Source of the DNA: Cryobacterium sp.
Lineage (GTDB): Bacteria; Actinomycetota; Actinomycetes; Actinomycetales; Microbacteriaceae
Assembly (NCBI RefSeq): GCF_025463825.1
Contig: NZ_JAODBG010000130.1
Span: 1 to 45,372 of the forward strand
Length of the DNA stretch: 45,372 bases
Direction: 5' to 3'
Within the stretch, counting starts at the first letter, position 1. The number at the start of each line of letters is the position of its first letter. Shown piece by piece: positions 8,473 through 15,297 of the stretch. The notes beneath the pieces were generated by a model. The model was not told the origin of the DNA and made no database searches. It saw only the letters and a list, made by a program, of their open reading frames with translations. Both the position numbers and the translations under genes were made by a program.

Positions 8473-9492
8473 GTGAAAATGCCCCAGGCCCGAGGTCCCG
8501 TCAGCACAAATCTTCGTAAGCTCATCTCGAATCAGCACACCGAGTTCGGGGTGGATCTGGACGCCGCGTTGCGCGCCACCGACGACGTCCTGCAGGACGA
8601 CGACCTGCAGCTCGCCCTCTTCATGGCCTACGAGCTGCGCTACAGCGGCCTGCAGGGCATCGACGACGACTGGGAATGGCACCCGGAGGTGCTCGCCCTG
8701 TGTGCGGCCATCGAGCGCCTCTTCGAAGCCGCGCTCAGAGAGCGGGTGTCGCTGCCCCCGCTGCCCGCACCGGATGTGGAAAGCGTCGCCGCCGCCCTGT
8801 TCGAGCTGACCGGGGCCGACTCGGGGCCGAGCGTCTCCCGGTTCCTGGCGAAGAAGGCCACCGACGAGCAGGCCCGGGAGTTCCTCATCCTGCGCTCGAT
8901 CTACCAGCTCAAGGAAGCCGACCCGCACACCTGGGCGATCCCCCGCATCCGCAGCCGGGCGAAGGCTGCGCTCGTGGAGATTCAGGCCGACGAGTACGGC
9001 GGCGGCCGGTTCGAGCGGATGCACTCCGAACTCTTCGCCCGCACAATGCGCGGCGTGGGACTGGATGCCGGTTACGGGCACTACATCGACGCCGTTCCGG
9101 CGATCACCCTGGCGTCGAGCAACATGATGACCATGTTCGGCACCCATCGCCGACTGCGCGGCGCCACCGCGGGGCACCTTGCCGCATTCGAGATGACCTC
9201 GTCGCAGCCCAACCGGCTGTACGGCAACGGCTTTCGCCGCCTGGGCTACGACGCGAACGTCACCTTCTACTTCGACGAGCACGTCGAAGCGGATGCGGTG
9301 CACGAGCAGATCGCCGCCCGCGACCTGGCCGGCTCCCTCGTCACCGACGAGCCCGAGCTGCTCGAGGACGTGTTCTTCGGCGCTGCCGCCGGACTGTACG
9401 TGGACGGCCTGGCCGGCGCGCAGCAGATCGACGCGTGGACCGCCGGCCACTCCGCGCTGCGCGTTCCCGAATACCTGGACCTGCCGGCATGA
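8473..9492 (+). CDS. Iron-containing redox enzyme family protein (haem-oxygenase-like fold)
   Basis: About 339 residues of the family annotated 'iron-containing redox enzyme', part of the haem-oxygenase-like diiron/haem helical superfamily. Acidic and histidine positions suited to metal binding are scattered through helices: MAYELRYSG (about 45-53), EWHPEVL, ADEYGGGRFERMHSELF (about 173-189), DAGYGHYIDAVP and the late FDEHVEADAVHE. GTG at 8473 is chosen because GAGAGG lies 8 bases upstream; GTG 8464 and ATG 8479 are alternatives. It overlaps the CDGSH gene by ATGA, so the two are translationally coupled and probably act together, the CDGSH protein as a [2Fe-2S] partner. The substrate is unknown. 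Confidence 0.8.
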   Translation: MKMPQARGPVSTNLRKLISNQHTEFGVDLDAALRATDDVLQDDDLQLALFMAYELRYSGLQGIDDDWEWHPEVLALCAAIERLFEAALRERVSLPPLPAPDVESVAAALFELTGADSGPSVSRFLAKKATDEQAREFLILRSIYQLKEADPHTWAIPRIRSRAKAALVEIQADEYGGGRFERMHSELFARTMRGVGLDAGYGHYIDAVPAITLASSNMMTMFGTHRRLRGATAGHLAAFEMTSSQPNRLYGNGFRRLGYDANVTFYFDEHVEADAVHEQIAARDLAGSLVTDEPELLEDVFFGAAAGLYVDGLAGAQQIDAWTAGHSALRVPEYLDLPA

Positions 9493-9764
9493 TCGCGCCC
9501 GACGACGACGCTGCCGACATCCCCGCCGCCGGTGCCGACGAGCCCGTGAGCATCACCGCCTACCCGAACGGGCCCCTGCTGGTGCGCGGACCGTTCGAGA
9601 TCCGCACGCCGACCGGCGTCGTGATCCCGCCGCGACGCAAAACCGTTGCCCTGTGCCGGTGCGGAGTTTCCAGTCTGAAACCGTTCTGCGACGGCAGCCA
9701 CAAGGCCATCGGCTTCAGGACCGAACCTGAGCCGCCGGCCCCGCAACCGCCGCTGCCCGCCTGA
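9489..9764 (+). CDS. CDGSH iron-sulfur domain protein
   Basis: 91-residue protein with a single CDGSH-type [2Fe-2S] site: LCRCGVSSLKPFCDGSH at about 55-71, with the three Cys and one His ligands (C-x-C, then C-D-G-S-H). An acidic, Pro/Ala-rich N-terminus and a Pro-rich tail flank it. CDGSH proteins are small electron-transfer or cluster-transfer proteins. The ATG overlaps the stop of the upstream redox-enzyme gene (ATGA), so coupled translation and a joint function are likely. The 3' end is followed by a strong palindrome (9794-9868) shared with the convergent neighbour. Confidence 0.9.
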   Translation: MIAPDDDAADIPAAGADEPVSITAYPNGPLLVRGPFEIRTPTGVVIPPRRKTVALCRCGVSSLKPFCDGSHKAIGFRTEPEPPAPQPPLPA

Positions 9765-9793
9765 CCCGGGAACGGTCTGGGAATGCGGATACG

Positions 9794-9868
9794 TAAAGGC
9801 GGAACTTCTCGGAACACGCCGCATCCGCAGCCCGGATTGACCGCGTGTTCCGAGATTCTCCGCCTTTA
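9794..9868. repeat. Long palindrome between convergent genes, family A copy 2
   Basis: Two 26-bp arms (9794-9819 and 9843-9868), beginning TAAAGGCGGA and ending TCCGCCTTTA, match at 24 of 26 positions around a 23-bp loop. It sits between the stops of two convergent genes and probably works as a bidirectional terminator. It shares arm and loop sequence with 6465-6536, so this is a dispersed element rather than a chance hairpin. Confidence 0.85.
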
Positions 9869-9875
9869 GGGCTGC

Positions 9876-10766
9876 TCAGGTGTAAGACTCGACGCGTTCG
9901 ACGGGCAGTCCGGAGCGCCAAGAATTGAGGGCGGCCAGCACAGCGACTGCGCTCAGAGCACCCCCGAGGGCGAGGGCGCCGACACCATAGGCGGCGCTGT
10001 CGAGATGCACGCCGAGCGGGCTGAGGCCGAGCGCCGCTCCGCCGGCCCCCGCGATGCCGAGTTCCGCGCGCCAGATGTGAGAGAACCTCCGCCACCACCG
10101 CTGCGACGGTGAGCCGTTCGCGATGCTCGCCTCGTTGGCGCGCAAAGACCTGTTGTAGGTGAGCTTCTTGAGCAGGGAGACCGCGACCATCGCCGCCAGC
10201 ACACCGGTGAGTGCGCCGTACACGGTCACGGTGAACCATAATTGCTCAGCCGCGGATGAGCCATCGGGGATGTCGATCGCGCCCCGGGCATCCGCCACGA
10301 CCGGCAGGACCATGACCAGGAGCCAGGCGAGCGCGGCCCCGGCCAGGAAGACGGCGTGCAGGGCGACGCCGATGGGACGCAGCTCGACCGTGAAGTTTCC
10401 GCCGGAGAGGGGCGCGCCGCCGCCCAGGCCCCACCGGCCACGCACCGCGAACTGGCCGAAGAAGAATCCGGTCATCGACAGGAAGGCCATCAGGGTGGGG
10501 AACGCGATGGTGCTCGTGCCGGCGACGTCGTCTTCGACAGCGGAGCTGATGGAGTTGCCGGCCGCGGTGAGGGTGAGCAGCCAGACGATGGCTCCGATAC
10601 CGACGAGGAGGGCGGCGGCCCCGATGAGGTTGCCGACGATGGCGACGACCCGCCGCGTGCGGGCGATCGATCCGGTGGTGCGCCTGCCCTGCTTGTCGGT
10701 CGGGCGGCCGCCGGCAAATGCCTTCTTGCCGTCTTTCCTGGTGTTCTTGTTCTTGTCCCTGGCCAT
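9876..10766 (-). CDS. Hypothetical four-helix membrane protein
   Basis: 296-residue protein of unknown function. The basic N-terminus (MARDKNKNTRKDGKKAF, rich in Lys/Arg/Asn) is cytoplasmic. Hydrophobic helices lie at about 39-66, 88-108, 128-157 and 180-207, followed by a weaker pair near 245-285. AAGGGGGAC stands about 7 bases before the ATG at 10766, which decides the start; the frame stays open much further upstream, but that part overlaps the promoter of the divergent DUF2510 gene. No enzymatic motif was recognised. It is convergent with the CDGSH gene across palindrome 9794-9868. Confidence 0.75.
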   Translation of the reverse strand: MARDKNKNTRKDGKKAFAGGRPTDKQGRRTTGSIARTRRVVAIVGNLIGAAALLVGIGAIVWLLTLTAAGNSISSAVEDDVAGTSTIAFPTLMAFLSMTGFFFGQFAVRGRWGLGGGAPLSGGNFTVELRPIGVALHAVFLAGAALAWLLVMVLPVVADARGAIDIPDGSSAAEQLWFTVTVYGALTGVLAAMVAVSLLKKLTYNRSLRANEASIANGSPSQRWWRRFSHIWRAELGIAGAGGAALGLSPLGVHLDSAAYGVGALALGGALSAVAVLAALNSWRSGLPVERVESYT

Positions 10767-10918
10767 GCATGTCCCCCTTGCCGAGGAATCAGTCTTGCGC
10801 ATGTTCGCGGGCCGAGGTGCGGTGTCTGCACCGCGCCGGGCCAATGCACTGAGGCTCGGGTGCCGCCGGTGGATGCGGCCCCGCACGACGTGGCACGCAG
10901 CTCGATCTGGGGGAATTG

Positions 10919-11641
10919 ATGAGCGAACAGCGACCTGAGGTGACGCCGGAAGCCGGCTGGTACGAGCATCCGGACAGCGGCACGCAACTGCGCTGGTGGA
11001 ACGGCGACGACTGGACGGACCAGTAAGCCCCGCGGGCCGACGAGCCGCCCGTCGGGACAGGCGCCGAGCCGGCGTACGGCCCGGCCATTTCCTCCCCACA
11101 GCCGGATGCCTACCCTCCGGCGACGCCGGATGCGTTCGTGCCGTCCCTGCCCGAGGAGCAGGCGTCGAACGTGTACGCCTATGCGGTGAACCCGGCCGCG
11201 ACACCGAACCGCGGCCTGCGCTGGGGCACCGTGTCCGTGTGGTTCCTGGCCTTCTTCCCGTGGCTCACGATGGCGTCTGCGATCGCGGCCTTCTGGTCAG
11301 CCGCAGTCGACTCTGAGACCAGCTACTACTGGGTGGCGATCCTCCTGGTCCCGCACGCATTGACCGTCGGGCTGGCCGTCCTCGATGCGCGGCGCCTGCG
11401 CGACTGGCAGCATCCGCGGGTTCCGCACTGGGCCTGGTCGCTGCTGGGCGCGCCGGCCTACCTCATCGCCCGCGCCGTCGCGGTGCGGGGAAACACGGTT
11501 CGCGGGTCGACTCCGCTGTGGGTGGCGCTGGCCAACATCGTGCTGAGCTGGCTGGCAATCACCGTCGGGCTATTCGCGCTGGGCGCATTCATCATCTGGG
11601 TGATCCAGCAGCTCAGCGACTCGATGAGCGGCGTCAATTGA
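10919..11641 (+). pseudogene. DUF2510 membrane protein interrupted by an in-frame TAA
   Basis: The frame opens at ATG 10919 (GGGGGAA Shine-Dalgarno) with a DUF2510 motif: GWYEHPDSGTQLRWWNGDDW. It then meets TAA at 11024-11026 after 35 codons. The same frame continues uninterrupted for another 204 codons (APRADEPPVG...) through a Pro-rich linker and about four transmembrane helices to 11641. The usual DUF2510 ending is WT.(Q/H)YAP, and here the Tyr position reads TAA, so a single TAC-to-TAA change would restore about 240 residues. The neighbour at 11661 is an intact paralogue with the same architecture. The stop may be a real nonsense mutation or a sequence error. The downstream part could only be made from an internal start near 11138. 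Confidence 0.8.
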
Positions 11642-11660
11642 CTGGTTTAGGGGGACCTTT

Positions 11661-12233
11661 GTGACCGAGCAGACTGCCGGTGTGGCGCCGGCCGGGTGGT
11701 ACCCGGAGCCGGGCGCCAGCGCGGGCACTCCGCTGCGGTGGTGGGATGGCACCGAGTGGACCGAACATGTCGGCCCGGCCGTGCCGGCGCATCCGTCGGC
11801 GGAGCCTGCCGCCGTCGTCGCCGGAGGCAGCCAGCGCTGGGGAACCGTGTGGGTGTGGTTGCTGGCCGCGTCGCCGTGGCTGACCCTGGTGACCGGAGCC
11901 CTTGCACTGAACGCCGTCATCACCACTGACGTTCCCGTGTGGCACTGGATCGTGCTGCTCGTCGTGCCGAACGCGCTGATCGTGGGCCTGGCGATCTTCG
12001 ACGTGAGGCAACTGCGCCAGTGGCACGACGGCGTGGCGACCTGGGCGTGGTCGTTCCTGGGCGCGCCCGTGTACCTGATCGCGCGCACCCTCCTCTTGCG
12101 CAACCGCGGCCGGTTCGGCGCCGCGCCGATGTGGGTCGGGCTGGCCAACGTGCTGACCGGGCTGCTGGTGATCGTCGGCCTGGTCGCCCTGGGGGTGTGG
12201 ATGGTCCTGCAGCTGAGCATCTCGATGGGATAG
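11661..12233 (+). CDS. DUF2510 domain-containing membrane protein
   Basis: 190 residues. The N-terminal DUF2510 motif (AGWYPEPGASAGTPLRWWDG then WTEH, about 10-36) lies in the cytoplasm; it is a short Trp-rich module common in actinobacterial membrane proteins, with unknown role. After a short linker come about four helices (about 60-82, 92-113, 122-146, 155-182) with WAWSFLGAPVYLIAR between them. The GTG start follows AGGGGGACC by 5 bases. It is a tandem paralogue of the gene at 10919: RWGTVWVWLLAASPWLTL and RWGTVSVWFLAFFPWLTM align directly. It lies 19 bp behind that gene, probably in one transcript. No function can be assigned. Confidence 0.8.
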   Translation: MTEQTAGVAPAGWYPEPGASAGTPLRWWDGTEWTEHVGPAVPAHPSAEPAAVVAGGSQRWGTVWVWLLAASPWLTLVTGALALNAVITTDVPVWHWIVLLVVPNALIVGLAIFDVRQLRQWHDGVATWAWSFLGAPVYLIARTLLLRNRGRFGAAPMWVGLANVLTGLLVIVGLVALGVWMVLQLSISMG

Positions 12234-12254
12234 AACTCGCCGGCCGGCCCGAAC

Positions 12255-13517
12255 TCACGCGCTGAGCCGCGCCAGTTCGTCGGCCATGGCGCCCGCGAAC
12301 ACGGCGCCGGGCACGTACCGGGCATCGAAGTGGACGCTGCACGACAACCGGCCGGCGTAGGAGATGGCCGCGACGCCGAGCCGCACGTTGGCGGCGATCA
12401 CGGCCACCGGCCAGATGGCGGCGACGGGGGCGCCGGCGAGGTGCAGTCGTGCAGGCGGGCCGGGCACGTTGGTGACGAAGCCGGCGACGAGGTGTTGCCG
12501 CTGGGCAAGGCGGTTCATGATGCTGGCGCCCACCGGGCCGCGCATCAGCTCGAGCGTGCCCTGCTGCCGGGCCCGGCCCTTCTCCGCCCGGGATTGTTCC
12601 GCGATCAGTCGCAGGCGATCGTCGGCGTCCGGAACCTGGAGGGGCAGCTGCACGAGCATCACGCCGACCTGGTTGCCCGACGTGCCCCGGCGCTGCAGGG
12701 CGACCGGAATGGAGACGGGCAGCCGGGCGGGGAGCGGCTCGCCGGCCGCAGGCAGGGCGGCTCGGTAGCCCGCGGCCACGCTCGCCAGCAGCGCGTCGTT
12801 CAGGGTGGCGCCCCGCGGGCGCGTGTTCGCTTCGAGCGCCGCGAGGTCGATGTCGACGAAGGCCACCCCGCGGTTGGCGCTACGCGGGCCGAGCAGAACG
12901 GTGGCGCCGACTCCGCTCGCTGTGAGGGTGAGGCGGGTGCGGTGGAGGCCGAAGAGAAAGGTGCGGAGGGTGGCGAGCGGGTGGCGGCGCTGCGGGTCTC
13001 GCGGGCGGGGCTCGGAGGCCGCAGGGGCGGCCGCGGGTGCGGGCGGATCGAACAGCTGCCCGGCGATCGCCACCGCCTGGATGCCGTCGGCGACGGCGTG
13101 GTGGATGCGCAGCACGATCCACACGCGGCGGCTCCCCGCATCCGGCATCACCAGCAGCTCCCACAGCGGGAGGCCGCGCAGCAGCGGCGTGCCCATCAGG
13201 TCGCCGCAGAGGATTTCGAGGCCCGGGAGCCCGTGGACGGCCGGGCCCAGGCGCACGTGCTGCTCCAGGTCGGGCTGCGCCGCCGCCCAGCGATGCCGAA
13301 AGCCCCGACCCGTCAGCACCTGGCGCAGCTGCGGGAGCCCGGCGAGTCGCTCGCGCACCGCGGCTCGAAGGGCACCGAGGTCGGGATCGCCATCGGCGCC
13401 GACGAAGCCGCCGGGGTCGAGGAGTCCGGCCACCAGGAAGACGTTGACCTGGCCGGCATGGTCGAGCACCAGGTTCGCCTCGTCGGCCGCGGCGAGCCGC
13501 TGGGACGAGAGGCTCAT
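12255..13517 (-). CDS. WS/DGAT-type wax ester synthase/diacylglycerol acyltransferase
   Basis: 420-residue acyltransferase of the WS/DGAT family, which joins acyl-CoA to fatty alcohols or diacylglycerol for storage-lipid synthesis at the membrane. The catalytic motif HHAVADG is at 139-145, preceded by the PLW motif (LPLWELLV, about 116-123). NDALLA near 240 is the family's 'ND' motif, and a C-terminal NVPGPP.RLHLAGAPV block is typical. The length is slightly below the usual 450-480. In actinobacteria the family also includes members of uncertain substrate. It stands alone on the minus strand, with no neighbouring lipid genes; start ATG at 13517, Shine-Dalgarno weak. Confidence 0.88.
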   Translation of the reverse strand: MSLSSQRLAAADEANLVLDHAGQVNVFLVAGLLDPGGFVGADGDPDLGALRAAVRERLAGLPQLRQVLTGRGFRHRWAAAQPDLEQHVRLGPAVHGLPGLEILCGDLMGTPLLRGLPLWELLVMPDAGSRRVWIVLRIHHAVADGIQAVAIAGQLFDPPAPAAAPAASEPRPRDPQRRHPLATLRTFLFGLHRTRLTLTASGVGATVLLGPRSANRGVAFVDIDLAALEANTRPRGATLNDALLASVAAGYRAALPAAGEPLPARLPVSIPVALQRRGTSGNQVGVMLVQLPLQVPDADDRLRLIAEQSRAEKGRARQQGTLELMRGPVGASIMNRLAQRQHLVAGFVTNVPGPPARLHLAGAPVAAIWPVAVIAANVRLGVAAISYAGRLSCSVHFDARYVPGAVFAGAMADELARLSA

Positions 13518-13601
13518 GCCGACAGCGTAGACCCGGGGCCGCCCCGGATCAGGCCGGCGGAGCCCGAGGCCTGCATCAGGCGAATCTTCGATCTCCGAGC
13601 C

Positions 13602-14351
13602 TCAGCCGATCGTTGACGAGGGATAGAGGAAGACGTCCACCGAGTCTCCGCGGTAGTGGAACCGGATGATGCTCCCGTCCGGGAGCCCTTCCGTGTAGTC
13701 CTCGCCCAGCAGGGGCCACTCGCCGACGTCGGCAAAGAGGTCTACCCCGGGCGGCACACAATTGGCGCCGTCGACCGTGCTTGTCGAGCGGTCGACGAGC
13801 ATGAAGCACTGAGAACCCCCGTTCTCCCGGGAGAACCACGGTTGGAATCCCCGATATGTCTGGTAGCCGCGGACGGTGGAGCGGTCGATATCCGCGCCGA
13901 CGAATCTCAGCAAGGAGAGCACCACTCTGTCCGGCTCGTCCGCGATCGGATGCAAGGTCGCATCGGCACGCGGTCCGACGAGCCCCGCCACGGTATACAC
14001 GAGGGCAACAAGGGCCACCAGAGCGCCGGCCACGAACGACGCACGGCGGGCCTGTTTCGAGGTGAGACGCTGCCACAGCGGCGGCGGCGAGTGCTCGCCG
14101 GCTGCCCAGTCCGGCGGATCGGGGCTGCTCCAGTCGCCGTCAACCGCCGGCTCGTCAGCCGCGACCGCAGCGGGCGGGCCGATCTCTGGATAGGCGCCGT
14201 ACGGTGGGCTCGCGGAGCGCGCCGCTTCCAGCTCCTTCAGCCGTGCCAGCGCGGCGGGGTCGGCTTGGATGTCCGGATGCGGACCGTATGCCCTCCGGCG
14301 GAGATCCTCCAGTTCGCGCTCAGCATCGAACGGGGTCGAGGATGCGGCCAT
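13602..14351 (-). CDS. Hypothetical single-pass membrane protein with N-terminal RRAYGPHPDI motif (paralogue 2)
   Basis: 249 residues, function unknown. The cytoplasmic N-terminus carries ERELEDLRRRAYGPHPDI followed by DPAALARLKELEA (about 11-46). An acidic/Pro linker leads to one transmembrane helix (about 107-127), and an external domain of about 120 residues holds two Cys (GGSQCFML, GANCVPPG) and ends with IIRFHYRGDSVDVFLYP. The neighbour upstream has the same architecture (RKRAYGPHPDI, one helix, two Cys, IIRFIFHGDTVDAFV). The ATG overlaps that gene's stop (TGATG), so the pair is translationally coupled and arose by tandem duplication. The external domain may bind a ligand or partner; this is inference only. 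Confidence 0.75.
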   Translation of the reverse strand: MAASSTPFDAERELEDLRRRAYGPHPDIQADPAALARLKELEAARSASPPYGAYPEIGPPAAVAADEPAVDGDWSSPDPPDWAAGEHSPPPLWQRLTSKQARRASFVAGALVALVALVYTVAGLVGPRADATLHPIADEPDRVVLSLLRFVGADIDRSTVRGYQTYRGFQPWFSRENGGSQCFMLVDRSTSTVDGANCVPPGVDLFADVGEWPLLGEDYTEGLPDGSIIRFHYRGDSVDVFLYPSSTIG

Positions 14352-15121
14352 CAGCCCGCCGCCGGCACGAGGTGGACGAAGGCATCCACCGTGTCACCAT
14401 GAAAGATGAATCGGATGATGCCGTCGCCGTCGAGGCCGTCGAAGCCGTCGAACCCGTCGCCGGTTGACGAGACGTCCATGATCAGGTCCGCGGGAGGCGG
14501 AGCGCAGCGCGACTCCGAGAGGGTGTCGTTTGCCCGGAGCATCGCCACCAGACAGGGCGAGTCGTACGCGTTCTCCGCGGACCAGATCTCGAGCCCGCGA
14601 TAGGTCCCGAAGGCGCGGAGGGTGAAGGGGTCGATTTCCAGAATCGTCTCCTCGACCACCAGGGTGCGGAGCCGTTCGTCCGACCCGGTCGGGATCGCGC
14701 GCAGTGTGGCATCCGGACGCGGCGCGGAGACCAGGAGGACCGTCACGACGATCCCGCCCGCGACAACCAGCGCCCCGGCCACCCACGCCAGGAGTCTCCA
14801 CCAGGTCGCCGTTTCGCCTTGCCGTTCCGACCGAGAGGAGACGTCCTTCGCCGGCGCGTTAGCGCCAGGCGCAGGCGGGGCCGCGGGAGTCGGAGGTTGG
14901 GCGGCGGGAGCCGCCATCGGAGCGACGGCCGGGCCGGCGACGCCCTGCCCCATGGGGGCATCCGCCTCACGCTTGCCGTCTCGGCGATGCGCCGCCTCGA
15001 GTTCGCGCAGCCGCGCGAGACCCGCCGGGTCCTCCGCGATGTCGGGATGGGGACCGTACGCCCTCTTGCGCAGTTCATCGAACTCGCGGTCGGCGTCCGA
15101 CTGGTGCGTGAAGCCGTCCAC
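14351..15121 (-). CDS. Hypothetical single-pass membrane protein with N-terminal RKRAYGPHPDI motif (paralogue 1)
   Basis: 256 residues from the GTG at 15121, chosen because it gives the same N-terminal length as its paralogue; the frame remains open to 15214. ADREFDELRKRAYGPHPDI and DPAGLARLRELEAAHRR open the protein, followed by an Ala/Pro-rich linker (about 70-100), one transmembrane helix (about 121-143, VAGALVVAGGIVVTVLLV) and an external domain with two Cys (DSPCLV, SRCAPPP). Near the C-terminus is a small DGFDGFDGLDGDG repeat that the paralogue lacks. It is first of a coupled pair with 13602-14351. The N-terminal motif seems to be a shared module for attachment or dimerisation; function unknown. 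Confidence 0.72.
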   Translation of the reverse strand: MDGFTHQSDADREFDELRKRAYGPHPDIAEDPAGLARLRELEAAHRRDGKREADAPMGQGVAGPAVAPMAAPAAQPPTPAAPPAPGANAPAKDVSSRSERQGETATWWRLLAWVAGALVVAGGIVVTVLLVSAPRPDATLRAIPTGSDERLRTLVVEETILEIDPFTLRAFGTYRGLEIWSAENAYDSPCLVAMLRANDTLSESRCAPPPADLIMDVSSTGDGFDGFDGLDGDGIIRFIFHGDTVDAFVHLVPAAG

Positions 15122-15297
15122 AAACCGAAAATTACACCCGTCTGAGTCCGACAGATACCCGGAACGAGCCGCCTGATCTGACTGGCAACGTCGCCGACCC
15201 CGTTCTGCACGCACCCGTCTTGAGGAGTGCTCACTGCTAAGTTCTAGGTACGTGTCGGCGTGGTCATCCCCGGGGAGGTGACCGCCGTGAACCCACG

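Noticed and set aside
10767..11204. Longer start for the membrane protein ending at 9876
   Set aside because: The extension runs through the promoter and coding region of the DUF2510 gene and lacks coding-like character; the ATG at 10766 has a good ribosome-binding site.
12330..13616. Long plus-strand open frame opposite the WS/DGAT gene
   Set aside because: It is an antisense frame created by high GC codon bias; the minus-strand protein has clear catalytic motifs.
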